The notes below the pieces were generated by a model. It worked only from the letters and a program-made list of their open reading frames with translations, was not told where the DNA came from and searched no databases. Positions 52,438-62,354 of a stretch of 64,000 bases of DNA are shown here, piece after piece; the stretch's first letter is position 1, and every line of letters begins with the position of its first letter. Origin of the DNA: Porphyra umbilicalis (Eukaryota > Rhodophyta > Bangiophyceae > Bangiales > Bangiaceae); assembly GCA_002049455.2 (NCBI GenBank), contig KV918870.1, positions 62,001 to 126,000 on the forward strand, written 5' to 3'. Both the position numbers and the translations under genes were made by a program.

Positions 52438-52929
52438 ATGATTCTCTCGTTTGTCATCATCTCCTACGAGTCGGGCGGCGTCCTCTTTGCCCGCCACTAT
52501 GGCGCGAGCCTCGCCACCGAGTCTGCGCAAGCAACGTGGATGCGGCGCCTCCACGCGGCGACCGCCGCCGACTGGGGCCTCCTCCGCTCCGAGGGCGAGG
52601 AGCAGGTGGCCACCCTCGGCGGCGCCGAGGCGGCCGTCCAAGTGCTGTACAAGCTGCTCGGCGACGTTGTGCTGTTGCTCGCCGGCGACGAGGAGCACGA
52701 CGCGCTCTTGTTGCTCGAGGTTGCGCGCGCTCTCGACGGCTGCCTCCGGGGGGCGTGCCGCATTCCCCGCGCGCGGGACGGGACGACGCGCGTGTCGGCC
52801 GAGGGGCGCCTCTTGGCCACGTACCACCGCCTGTGCCTGGTCGTGGACGAGGTGATTGTCGATGGGGAGGTGGACCACCTGGACAGGAAGAGGGTGCTCA
52901 AGTTGATTGACATGAAGCCGCGGCGGTAG
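52438..52929 (+). CDS. Clathrin-adaptor sigma / coatomer zeta-type small chain (longin fold)
   Basis: 163 residues starting MILSFVIISYESGGVLFARH, the N-terminal strand pattern of adaptor small chains (MI.F.LI.N..GK.RL.KYY). The middle has AAVQVLYKLLGDVVLLLAG and HDALLLLEVARALDGCLRG, then the diagnostic end LCLVVDEVIVDGEVDHLD, corresponding to Y.ILDE.I..GE in AP sigma or FL.VDEIVDGG in zeta-COP. The length fits sigma (140-160) slightly better than zeta (about 177). It would belong to a vesicle coat complex of the Golgi/endosomal system. The frame is uninterrupted and the start has a CT-rich leader. Which complex is not resolved. Confidence 0.65.
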   Translation: MILSFVIISYESGGVLFARHYGASLATESAQATWMRRLHAATAADWGLLRSEGEEQVATLGGAEAAVQVLYKLLGDVVLLLAGDEEHDALLLLEVARALDGCLRGACRIPRARDGTTRVSAEGRLLATYHRLCLVVDEVIVDGEVDHLDRKRVLKLIDMKPRR

Positions 52930-53412
52930 GGGCGGGTGGGCAGGTGGGTGGGTGGACCGTGTACAGGGCAGAGCGGGGTTGCTTGTCGGTCGAGCTGTGC
53001 CGTGGGAGGGCGGCGTCCTAGGCAAGTATGGTGGCCTATATTTCAACTGTGTGTCTGCGAAATGACTGCAGGAACGGGGTGGCGGTACAGCTGGCTGCGA
53101 CTTGCAGACATGGCGGCTCAACCGACACAGGTCACACGCGCTCCGCGCCCCTCTTTGAATTAGCAACACGCTTCGCGGCCCGCGATACCAGACTCCGTCC
53201 GCGGTCGACTCGACCGCCGCAAACAGCAGTTGCAGGAGGTGGTGGTACCACAACCACACGTCCTCAGCGGGCTCCCACATGGGGAACTGAAACAAAAAAG
53301 AAAAAGCCAACGGGGGGAGGGAAAAGGTGGATGGGAAGGACGACGGCGGGAGGCCCGTGAAGCAGGGACCTCGCCGCCCCCCCCCTCCAACCCCCCCCCC
53401 CCCCCGACAGCG
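52930..53412. other. Intergenic region between convergent genes
   Basis: 3' regions of the adaptor small chain (plus) and RPC6 (minus). C-run at about 53379-53405. Nothing else is supported. Confidence 0.4.
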
Positions 53413-54414
53413 TCAAAAGTTGAGCCACTCGTCAATGTAGATGCACGTTCTTGGCGAGATGATGCCGTCTGGGTGGCAGTCCTTGGCGACCGGGCACACG
53501 CCGCACGGGGTGTTGGCGACGGACAAGACGTGGGGCACCTGCTTGTTGACGCGGAAAAAGGTCGACCGCGCGCGACTGGCTTCCTCCCCCTCCGCCGCCG
53601 CCCCCGCCGGCGCTGGCGGCTCGTCGGCCATCTCGGCGCGCGTCGGCGACACGGCCTCGACAATCGCGTCGAGCTCCATCACGTTGAGCAGCGTGTGCAC
53701 GTGGGACGTGCGGAGGGCCTCGTTGGAGATTTTGAGGTCGGCCAAGTAGCGCTCGACGGCGGCGACGGAGGCCATCTTGTGCGGGCGCGACTTGAGAAAC
53801 TCCTGCACCTGGTTGTACAGCACGCGGATGAACTCCGTGTCAAACTCCTTCTCGTCCGTGTACCACGGCCCGCCCGTGACGGCTTGGGCGGGCTCGACGC
53901 CGACGAGCATGTACATCTTGCGGTTTTTGTACTGCACATTGTTGACGCCCTTGATGAGTTTGCGCGCTTCGAGGTTGGCCACCGACTTTTTGACCGCCGC
54001 AATCGTCAAGCCGCAGCGGATGCGGAGCTCCTTGGTCCACGTGCCCGCCGCTTTGGCCTTGTCGACTTCGGCATACACGAGGCGGTCCTGCACGGAGAGG
54101 CCCGTCAGGTGCGCCGTCTCGCTCCGCACAACGGCCTTGTAGAGGATGGCCTTGTCCGACGGGCGGCGGAGCACCTGCATGCGCTCCGTGTGGAGGAGGC
54201 GGTTGTAGGCGCCCATGCGCGCTTGTTTGGTGAGCGACGGGCACGCCGCTTCCACGTCCGCGTCGACGAGGGGGCGCCGCTGGAGCGCCGCGAGGACCAT
54301 TTCGTCGGCCGCCGACGCGGCGGCGGCAGCGGGCCCCGCCGCCGCCGCCGCGGGGGGGGGGGGGGTCCCCGCGGACGCAGCCGCAGCTCCGACACGCGCC
54401 GCGCGGTTGGCCAT
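53413..54414 (-). CDS. RPC6: RNA polymerase III subunit RPC6 (RPC34/RPC39)
   Basis: 333 residues from ATG 54414 (MANRAARV). Part of the Pol III-specific trimer needed for promoter opening with TFIIIB in the nucleus. The order is a low-complexity Ala-rich N-terminus, then two winged-helix domains (AAVKKSVANLEARKLIKGVN in the second). The family hallmark NVQYKNRKMYMLVGVEPAQA is followed by TGGPWYTDEKEFDTEFI and the DNA-strand-separating region. The C-terminus carries the iron-sulphur cysteines Cys304, Cys307, Cys313 and Cys324 (C-x2-C-x5-C-x10-C), ending IYIDEWLNF, as in human POLR3F. The frame is uninterrupted. An upstream open extension exists but lacks similarity; the ATG in GCCATGGCC context is preferred. 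Confidence 0.92.
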   Translation of the reverse strand: MANRAARVGAAAASAGTPPPPAAAAAGPAAAAASAADEMVLAALQRRPLVDADVEAACPSLTKQARMGAYNRLLHTERMQVLRRPSDKAILYKAVVRSETAHLTGLSVQDRLVYAEVDKAKAAGTWTKELRIRCGLTIAAVKKSVANLEARKLIKGVNNVQYKNRKMYMLVGVEPAQAVTGGPWYTDEKEFDTEFIRVLYNQVQEFLKSRPHKMASVAAVERYLADLKISNEALRTSHVHTLLNVMELDAIVEAVSPTRAEMADEPPAPAGAAAEGEEASRARSTFFRVNKQVPHVLSVANTPCGVCPVAKDCHPDGIISPRTCIYIDEWLNF

Positions 54415-55100
54415 GGCAGGGGGGGGGGGGGGGGGCGCCGCACCCCGACCGACGGCGGCGACGGCGGCCGCCAGGCGCCGGCCGGGGGGGGGGGGGGGGG
54501 AGGACGGCGCCGCCGTTGGGGCAATACCGTCGGCAGTTGCCCGTGCACCCAAAGAGCCACAACAAGCCAGAAAAAAAAACACCAACGCCGACAAGGTGGC
54601 CGTCCCCAGAGTTTGCCACTCGGCGGCAACGACCAGGCCGTTGGCCGGTAGCCAGCCGGTACCGGCACACACGTCCGAGGGGGGAGCACGCACGACGCCG
54701 ACGCGTGCCGCGGTCGACTTCACCACGGCGCCCGCCTCGCGGATTTCGGTTGCGTATTTGACAGAGCACTGAATGTCGGTGGGCAAAATGGTCAACATTC
54801 CACCCAACACCGCCCAATGTTGGTTGCACCACGACTGAGCATGTGCGGCAGCCGGCCGCTGCATGCAGTGCTGCATGCAGCAACGAGGGGCACTGCGCTG
54901 CACGCCACACACCCGCACTGGATGGAGGATCCCTTTCGCGACTCGACCGCGCCACCGTGGGGCGGCTGCCGCGGCGTGGCCTCCCCCCCATGCAACTCGA
55001 CGTTGGTCCCACCTTCCTGTTCCCTCACCTCGGCCGTTTTTCCCCCTTCCCTCGTCCCGCTCGGGGCGGTGGGTCAACGGCACCCACCGGTGGCGGCAGC
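54415..55100. promoter_or_regulatory. Divergent promoter region between RPC6 and F-box/SPRY gene
   Basis: About 690 bp separate the start codons of two genes transcribed away from each other. It includes G-runs near 54420-54435 and 54483-54500 and a palindromic CTGCATGCAG (54858-54867) with a second CTGCATGCAG immediately following. No TATA box was recognised. Shared regulation is possible but not shown. Confidence 0.4.
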
Positions 55101-56396
55101 CATGGGGTCTGCCGCCGGCGAGGCGCTCCCCCCCCCGACCCCCCCCCCCTCCCCCCCGCCACGCTCGACTCGCTGCCGCCCGAACTCCTCCGCGTCATTG
55201 CCGCCCGCCTGGCCGGCGGCGGCTGCCCGTGTGCGCTTGGCCACCTGCGGACTTTCGGGCGCCTCTGCCGCGCCACGGCGGCGGTCGTGGCCGACGCGGC
55301 GGCGGGCGCGCTGGTACTCCCGCTCGTGCCGACTCCCGCCGTGTTGCCACAAGGCGGCGGCTTGCTGTTCCACACACCCCCGCCGTCGCCTTCAGTCTCT
55401 CTGTCGGCGGGCGCCGCGCCAGGGCGCGGCAGCAGCCGCAGGGGCAGCGTCGGCGGCGGGGGGAGCGGCGCGGGTGCCGCCGGGCGCGCCCCGCGCAAGT
55501 TCCCTACCGTACCCCCTGTCTGCCGCGCTGTAGGGGGGGCGGGCGGCGTGCCCCCCCCCCCCCCCCCACTGCGCGTCTCCAAAGGTGCCTCCCCCGCGCC
55601 CGGCACCCTCCTCGGCGCGCAGCGCGTCGACCGGGTGGCGGTGTTTTGGGAAATCCACCTAACGACCTTTGTCGGCCACCGGCTGCTCGTCGGCGTGGCG
55701 CCGCCATCGTGCCTCCGCCACGGGCACGTGGAGATGGCGTCGGCCTACCTCTTTGACTGTGCGGGCCGTCGCCTCGGCGGCGGCGCCCCCGCCCGCGTGT
55801 ACGGGCGCAAGATGGGGTCGGGCGACCGCGTTGGCGTCTTGTACGACCCGGGGGCGCGCACGCTCACCTTTTTTGACAGCGGCCTGTCGATGGGCGTGGC
55901 GTTTCGCGGGGTGGCCCCCCCGCGGGGCGCCGCCGGCCTCTACCCGGTCGTCCAACTGCCGGGCCTGCCGGGCGAAGCCGTGTCGGTCGTGCCCGCCGCC
56001 GACCTCCGCGTCGGCGGCGTCGGCGCCGGCAGCGCCGGCCGTGGCGGCAGGGGGACGAGGCTCCTCGACGTGCCCCGCGGGGCGGCCGCGCTGGCGGCGA
56101 CCGCGGCCCGGTGGGCGCCGCCGCCCCATCCCCGCGACGGGCAGCTGTTTGTGGCCACGTCGGCCGAGGCGGTGGCGTATTGGGTGGCCGTCGGCGAGCC
56201 GCGGACGTGCACCGTTGGGGCGCTCAAGGCGCACCTGGCGCCCCTGTGTGGCTACACACCCGCGCAGATGGAGTTGATTGCGGGGGGGATGCCCCTCGAT
56301 CGGGACGACGCGACGCTCGCCGCCGTCGGCGTGCGGTTTGTGCGGGGGCAGTGCGCGACGCAGGTGATGCTCTACTGCCCGCATCTCGTCAGCTGA
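55101..56396 (+). CDS. F-box + SPRY + ubiquitin-like domain protein
   Basis: Likely ubiquitin-ligase adaptor. F-box: LDSLPPELLRVIAARLAGGG and LRTFGRLCRATAAVVADA. SPRY/B30.2-type middle: GRKMGSGDRVGVLYDPGART, LTFFDSGLSMGVAFRGV and AGLYPVVQLPG. C-terminal ubiquitin-like segment: TVGALKAHLAPLCGYTPAQM, ELIAGGMPLDRDDATLAAVG and QVMLY, following the beta-grasp pattern L.V.DLK..L....G.....Q.LI..G..L.D..TL...G. The start ATG 55101 (MGSAAGEALPP) is in a different frame from the F-box. The frame changes in the C runs at 55129-55157, consistent with a run-length error; thereafter it is open to 56396. The three-domain combination is uncommon. FBXO45-type proteins have F-box and SPRY only. Confidence 0.7.
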   Translation, partial: HGVCRRRGAPPPDPPPLPPATLDSLPPELLRVIAARLAGGGCPCALGHLRTFGRLCRATAAVVADAAAGALVLPLVPTPAVLPQGGGLLFHTPPPSPSVSLSAGAAPGRGSSRRGSVGGGGSGAGAAGRAPRKFPTVPPVCRAVGGAGGVPPPPPPLRVSKGASPAPGTLLGAQRVDRVAVFWEIHLTTFVGHRLLVGVAPPSCLRHGHVEMASAYLFDCAGRRLGGGAPARVYGRKMGSGDRVGVLYDPGARTLTFFDSGLSMGVAFRGVAPPRGAAGLYPVVQLPGLPGEAVSVVPAADLRVGGVGAGSAGRGGRGTRLLDVPRGAAALAATAARWAPPPHPRDGQLFVATSAEAVAYWVAVGEPRTCTVGALKAHLAPLCGYTPAQMELIAGGMPLDRDDATLAAVGVRFVRGQCATQVMLYCPHLVS

Positions 56397-56676
56397 GGGC
56401 CGGGGGAGGGAGCGGGGAACTGACAGGGGGGGGGGGGTCAAGGTGCGTGGGCGGGGGGACTGTGCCGCCGCCCGCTGCATGCGACTGCCCCTACCGCTGG
56501 AGGTGCCTGCTCCTGCCCCCGCCGGTGGCGCTGCACCATTTTCGTGCCGAGGGAAACGTCTGCTGGCTCTGGGAACGGCCGGCGTCGAGGGGCAACGGGG
56601 ACCCTTTGGGCGGGAGGGCTCCGCCACTGCGCGGCGGAACCGCACGGCTCGCGGTCGCCGCCGCCGCTGCAAGTAT

Positions 56677-56794
56677 AGTATCACCGACGCTGCGGGCGGC
56701 CCAGCTGGGCCGCCCGCAGCGTCGGTGATACTGTAGTACACCTGCAGGTGTGCCCACGCGCGTGGAGAATGACGGTGCGTCCGCACCGTCATTC
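56677..56794. repeat. Perfect palindromes downstream of the F-box/SPRY gene
   Basis: 56677-56732 is a perfect 56-bp palindrome centred on CCAGCTGG (arm AGTATCACCGACGCTGCGGG then CGGCCCAG). It is followed by palindromic ACCTGCAGGT and CCACGCGCGTGG, and by a 13-bp-arm hairpin at 56767-56794 (GAATGACGGTGCG, 2-base loop). The arms show no decay. They lie in the 3' intergenic region of the preceding gene. Confidence 0.85.
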
Positions 56795-57057
56795 TTCAGG
56801 ACGCTGATACGGAGTTCAATTTCAACAGGTTCCTGTAACTGATTCATGGTTATTGAAGGTTATAGTGTTCAGTAAAGTATTGTCAAACCATGGGGATCAA
56901 GAGCAACCAGCACCGGGATCAACGACTTGGGGAGGACTGTTGGCATCCCACATGCAGGCACCTTCTTCGTTGCGAGCTGGCGTCAGTTGCTTCGTGCCTC
57001 CGCCCCGGCTCTACGCCTCAGCGCTGCGCTGCACAGCCCCCCCTACTCCCTATCACC

Positions 57058-57990
57058 ATGGTCTCCCCCGCCATTGCCGGCGTCACGCGCGTCGGGTGGA
57101 TCGGCACTGGCGTAATGGGGGCCCACATGGCACGGCACATTTTTGATGCAGGCTACACCAGCCTGACCGTCTACAACCGCACGGCGTCCAAGGCACAGCC
57201 GCTGGTCGACGCGGGTGCAACGCTTGCCGCCTCTCCCGCCGCCGTCGCAGCCACTTCGGACGTGGTGTTCACGATGGTCGGCTACCCGTCGGACGTGCGG
57301 ACGGTCATTGGCGGCCCCGACGGGGTGCTGTCGACGCTCCCCCCGGGGGGCGTCGTCGTCGACTTGACCACCTCTGAGCCGGCGCTCGCCGCCGAACTCG
57401 CCGCCTCTGCGTCGCGCCGCGACTGCCACGTCCTCGACGCGCCCGTCACGGGCGGGGATGTGGGCGCCCGCAAGGGCACCCTCAGCGTCATGGTCGGCGG
57501 CGACGCGGACGCGGCCGCCGCCGTGCGGCCGCTCATCGACTGCTTTGCCAAGACGGTTACGTACTTTGGGGCGGCCGGCACCGGGCAGCATTGCAAGATG
57601 GCCAACCAGATTACGATTGCGTCGTCGATGCTCGGCATGTGCGAGGGCCTCCTCTACGCGCACAAGGCGGGGCTCGACTTGGAGGACTACCTTGCGGCCA
57701 TCCGTGGCGGCGGCGCGGGCTCCTTTTCCATCGAGTCGTACGCGCCGCGGGTGCTCGGGCGGGATATGGCGCCGGGGTTTTACGTGCGGCACTTTGTCAA
57801 GGACCTCGGCATTGCGCTCGGGGAGTGCCAGCGGCTGCGCATCGCGCTGCCGGGGTTGGCGCTCGCCCAACAGCTGTACGTGGCGCTGTGCGCGGTAGGG
57901 GAGGGGGACCTCGGCACCCAGGCGTTGATCAAGTCGTTGGAGCGGCTCAATGGGGTGGAGCTGCCAAACAAGCCGGTGACCAAGTGGTGA
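57058..57990 (+). CDS. 3-hydroxyisobutyrate dehydrogenase family (beta-hydroxyacid dehydrogenase)
   Basis: 310 residues. NAD(P)-dependent oxidoreductase of the beta-hydroxyacid dehydrogenase family, which includes HIBADH of valine breakdown, tartronate semialdehyde reductases and glyoxylate reductases. The N-terminal Rossmann motif is GWIGTGVMGAHMA (residues 13-25). Next come NRTASKAQPLVDAGA and DVVFTMVGYPSDVR, then the substrate-binding motif DAPVTGGDVGARKGTLSVMV. The catalytic lysine is Lys180 in GTGQHCKMANQI. A C-terminal helical domain ends LNGVELPNKPVTKW. Length is typical. The ATG at 57058 (ACCATGG) directly precedes the core, leaving no room for a long targeting peptide, although the frame is open upstream to 56890. 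The exact substrate cannot be fixed; glyoxylate/succinic-semialdehyde reductase activity is an alternative. Confidence 0.85.
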   Translation: MVSPAIAGVTRVGWIGTGVMGAHMARHIFDAGYTSLTVYNRTASKAQPLVDAGATLAASPAAVAATSDVVFTMVGYPSDVRTVIGGPDGVLSTLPPGGVVVDLTTSEPALAAELAASASRRDCHVLDAPVTGGDVGARKGTLSVMVGGDADAAAAVRPLIDCFAKTVTYFGAAGTGQHCKMANQITIASSMLGMCEGLLYAHKAGLDLEDYLAAIRGGGAGSFSIESYAPRVLGRDMAPGFYVRHFVKDLGIALGECQRLRIALPGLALAQQLYVALCAVGEGDLGTQALIKSLERLNGVELPNKPVTKW

Positions 57991-58299
57991 GCGCGGGTGC
58001 GACGCGCGTTGGATGTGTCTTGTCGGAGCTCAGTCCTTCTTTGGAGCTTACTGGGCCGCGTCTGGGGTTGTACACAGCAGCCTGGATGTACAGGTACTGT
58101 TCCTAGCGTCACCCGTATCGTTCTCACCGACGCAGCTGTCGTGCACAGCCCCAGAGACGCAAACGAGACGCAAAACGCGAACAGTACGGTGGCGCAAAAA
58201 TATTGATCATCTGCAGAGCCACCGCAACAGACACACGGAGACTCAACCGGACGCCGCCACCAACCATGGGCATCAACCCCCACAACCCCCACCGTGTGT

Positions 58300-59302
58300 C
58301 TACTTGTCAAGCGCCGACAAGAAGGACGGCGCCTTGGACGGCAGGTCCTTCTCGCTCGTCAGCACCTTGTCAATCAGACCATACTCCTTGGCCTCCTGTG
58401 GGGACAAGTACTTGGTCCGGTTGGCGTCCGCCTCCACCTGCTCCAGCGGCTGCCCCGACGCGTCCGCCATAATCTGAAACGCCTGCTTGCGGTTGTGCAG
58501 CACCTCCCGCGCCTTGATCGCAATGTCCGCGGCCTGCCCGCGCGCCGAGCCCCGCGGCTGGTGCAGCATGATGGTCGCGTTGGGCAGCGCCGACCGGTGG
58601 CCCTTCTCGCCCGAGGCGAGGAGCATGGCGGCCATGCCAAATGCTTGGCCGACGCAGATGGTGTGCACGGGCGGCTTGACGTACGACATGGTATCGGCAA
58701 TGGCAAACGCCTCAGTCTCAAAGCCCACGTTCTGGCCGTCGGGCGAGGACGTGCCTGTGAGGTGCGATGGGAGCGGAAGCGAGAGCACAGTAACGAGATA
58801 CGAAACGGGGCAGCAGTGCAACGTATCAAAAGCCAGAGGCGTTAGAAAACCGATACAGAACGGTTCAAGCACCAGCACGAGGCCCTCACACAATCGTCAA
58901 TCCCTTAGCAATCCTCCCAGCCACACGCCCACAAAACGTACCGGTGGAGTTGATGTACAGCGTGATGGGCTTCTCCGCATCCTCGTATTGGAGGTACAAG
59001 AACTCGGCAATGATCAGCTCCGTCACCGCCGCCACAAGCGGCATGCCGAGGTAGATAATGCGGTTGTGCAGCAGCAGCGACGGCAGATCCGGCGGGGGGC
59101 CCAGCCGCACCCCATCGTGCATGCCGCCGCCGCCCGCGCCCGCCTGGTTCATCATGGGCACAGACGCGGCCGACGAGGAGCGCGCCGCCACGGGGGCGGC
59201 CCCACGCCGCCTGGCCGCCGACGACAGCGGGGACGCGGCGGGGGTGACGGCCGCCGCCGTTGCCAGCGATCGGCCGCCCACAAACGGCGCGATAAACGCC
59301 AT
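58300..59302 (-). CDS. clpR: ClpR-type plastid Clp protease subunit (non-catalytic)
   Basis: Two exons, 59302-58942 and 58754-58300, encode 271 residues. The N-terminus is Ala/Ser/Arg-rich and resembles a plastid transit peptide. The ClpP fold follows: LPSLLLHNRIIYLGMPLV, EKPITLYINSTG, TSSPDGQNVGFETEAFAI, CVGQAFGMAAMLLASG, TIMLHQPRG and YLSPQEAKEYGLIDKVL. The catalytic Ser position is Gly160 (GQAFGM instead of GQAASM) and the catalytic Asp position is Thr234, while His185 remains. Loss of the triad defines ClpR, a structural subunit of mixed Clp rings in cyanobacteria and plastids. It resembles plant ClpR4 in the INSTGT region. Splicing joins INSTG with TSSPDG exactly. Confidence 0.88.
58755..58941 (-). 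other. Spliceosomal intron of clpR
   Basis: 187-bp intron with GTACGT donor at 58941 and CTCACAG acceptor ending at 58755. It interrupts the glycine codon of INSTG (phase 1). It is the only intron clearly supported among the host genes here, because protein homology continues precisely across it. Confidence 0.85.
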
Positions 59303-60084
59303 GATGAGCACGGGTGCGCAAGAGCGCGGAGAGGGAGGCCTGCACGTGTGGCACAGGAGGGGGGGGGGGGGGGTGAGCGGGGAGGCGACAAACGGCGGTA
59401 CGGTGGAGGAGGGAACAGTGGAAGCGGGCCGGTGAGCGCTCAGCCGCGATGCGGTTGAAGGGGTCGCAGCCGCCGGGGTGTGCCGTGCGCGCCGTCAAGG
59501 AGGGCGCGCCCGGCACGATTCCAGCGCGATGGAGGCACGCCACGCCCGAGATACGCGCAAGTTGGGCCTGCGCGGCAGTGGAATGGAAGCATGCGACGAT
59601 CCAATCGAGCGGGCCAAGCAAGTTCGCGTGTCGAGTGGCCCTCGTTGCTGGGCTCTGGATTTTTTTTTGAGAGTTCGACCAAGTCGTGCCGAATTCCGTG
59701 GGTGCCGCCAAAACCGGGCGCGCGCCAGCGCTCCGCCCGCGCCTTGGCCGCGGCGCGACGTCCGCCGCACCCCCGCCGCGGCCGACCCGCGCACGCAGCA
59801 GCTGCCGGCGGGCACCACCGTCCCTGCGGACCGAGTGGTGGTCCCTTTGTCGGCGCCGCCCGGCGCTCTTGGTGTCCGTACCTGTTTTCCCGCCCCCACT
59901 CCTTCCTTCCCACCGTGTCGAGTTGCCAACCCGCCGGTCTGGGCCGTGACACTGTCGGCGCTCCCCCGCGCCGTCGTCGACGGCCGTCGCCGTCCGACGG
60001 GTGGCGGGCTCCCCCTCCTTTGCCCTCCTCCCCCCCCCGCCCCCCCCCCACTGTTCTGCTCGCTACTCGTCTGTCTCTGGTGCA

Positions 60085-60117
<33 letters not shown>

Positions 60118-60127
60118 CCCTGCCACC
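59303..60127. promoter_or_regulatory. Divergent intergenic region between clpR and the ARID gene
   Basis: About 825 bp between divergent start codons. It contains a G run (59359-59372) and a C-rich leader with a long C run (about 60087-60114) just before the ATG at 60128. Open frames through it lack conserved motifs. Confidence 0.35.
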
Positions 60128-61073
60128 ATGGCCGCCTCCCGCGGGCACACCCCCGCCCCCTGCATCGTCGGCTCTGGGCGCGGCGGCTTCACCAACGCCG
60201 CCGCCCTCACCGCCGCCCTCGACGCGGATACGCTGACGCCCTACACGACCGCCGCCGACAATGCCGGCACCGTGTTTGTGTCGGAAGCGCTGATGGCGTC
60301 CCCCCCACCGCCGCCCGGCCCGTCGCCCGCGTCCGTCCGCCGCTCGTGGGCGGCCGACCACGCGGCGTTTATGGCCGACGCGGGGCGCCCCGACTTTCGG
60401 GTCCCCACCGTTGCGGGCTCCCCGTGTGACATTTACGCGCTCTACGTGGCGGTGCTGCGCCTCGGCGGCCTGCACTCGGTGATGGCCAACCGCGCGTTTA
60501 AGCTCGTCGCGCGGCAGCTGGCGCTCCCCAAAAGCTGCACGTCGGCTGCCTACGTCCTGCGCACGACCTACGAGCGGCTGCTGTTTGATTACGAGCAGGC
60601 GTCGGTGTGGGGGCGGCGGCCGCCCAAGCCCCCGCCGGGCGGCTTGGACGCGGCCGGGCCGGGCCGGGGGGGACCGACGGCGCGGGCGGCGCGTGGGCGG
60701 CCGCCGCCGAGCGCGCGGCGGCCGGCGGCGGCGGTGGGGGTGGGGGTGGCGCCGGCGCCACGCCGCGACGGTCGCCGTCGCCGTCGGCAGCGGCGGCGGG
60801 GGCGGGCTCCCGCCCCAAACGCCAAGCCGCCCTCGCCGCCTCGTCGGCGTTTGCGGCCGACGCGGCCGCCGCCGGCGGCAGCGACGGGGAGTACTTTGAG
60901 TATGGGGCAGCGCGGGCGTCCAAGCGGGGCCGCCGGGGGGTGTCCCCGTCGGGCGACGAGGACGGCGGGGGGGGGGGGGGGGACGCCGCCGGACCGGGGG
61001 GGGGAGGCGGCGACGGCGGCGGCGGCGGCGGCGACGGCGGCGGCGGGGGCGGCGGCGACGCCGACGGCCCTGA

Positions 61074-61105
<32 letters not shown>

Positions 61106-62299
61106 GCGGCGTCGGCGGCGGCGTCGGCGGCGGGGCGATGCCCGGCGCGCTCCTCGGCCCCGACGGCCTGCCGCTGCCCGGGGCCGCCCTCTCCTCTGCG
61201 GCCGTCGCCGCCGCCGCGGCGGGCGCCGGCATGGTCGGCGCCCCCGCCGCCGTCTTTGACGCGTCCCGCCCCGGCGACAAGCTCCGCCTCGTCGCCGCGC
61301 TCGCGTCGACGGACCGGGACGCGCGGGCGTGGGGCCTCGGCACCGCCCTCGCGCTGTCGGCGGATGGGCGGCGGGAGGTGGCGCTGCGCGAGTTCCCGGC
61401 GCTCCTGGATACGCTCGTCGCGCTGCTCCGCGTGTATGCAGACGGGCTGGGGGTGGCGGGGGGGGCGGCCGACGCGGCGGGGGGGGGGGGGCTCGGCGTG
61501 GGCGCGGGGGGGGGTGGGGGGGGGGGGGGCGCCCGTGGGGGGGGGGGGGGTCCTCCTCGCCCTCCCAGACCCCCGGGGGGGGGACGCTGCCGCCGTCGCT
61601 GCCGTGGCGGCGGCGGTGCTCCGCAACGCGGCCGCCTCGGCGGCCAATGTGGGCGTCTTGGCCGACGCGGCGGCGCTGCACGAGGTCATTGCGGAGCTCG
61701 TCGGCACGCCCCCGCCGGCGACCGCGGCGGCCGCGGCGGCCCCCGGAGCGGGGCGGCCGGGGTCAACCACCCCCGCCCGCCCGCCGCCGGTCGTGCCCCC
61801 CTACCGCGCGGCGGCGGGGACCCCCCCCCCCCCCCTCACCGACGCGCTGCTCGACACGTGGGTGCTCATCGCGTCGGCGCTCGTCTTCCCCCCCCCCCCC
61901 CCCCCCCAGTGCGTCGTTGGGGGGCGCCCCCCCCCCCCCCCCCCCCCCCCCAACGGGCGGCACGGCGCGCGTCCTCGACGCCGTCGCGCACCTGCTCACG
62001 TGGGCCCCCCCCCCCTTTGGGGCCCCCCCCCCGCGGCCGTCGCCGCCGCCGCCGCCGCGCGCGTCAAGGCGGCGGAAATCCTCGCGCGCGTCGCCGCCGC
62101 GGGCGCCCCCAACGAGGCGGCGGTCGTGGCGCGCCTCGACGCCCTCCTGCCCCCGCTGACGGATATGCTGTCGCCCGACCCGGGGTCCGTCACGCCCCCG
62201 CCGCCGTCGGTGGGCGCCGCCGCCGCCGCCGGTGGTGGTGTCGGCGGCGCGGGCGCGACGGGCGCGGCCGGCGGTGGCGGCGGCGGCGGCGGCGGCGGG

Positions 62300-62354
<55 letters not shown>

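Noticed and set aside
59495..61681. 728-codon minus-strand open frame
   Set aside because: Antisense to the ARID gene; Arg/Pro homopolymers and no motif, whereas the plus strand has a clear ARID domain.
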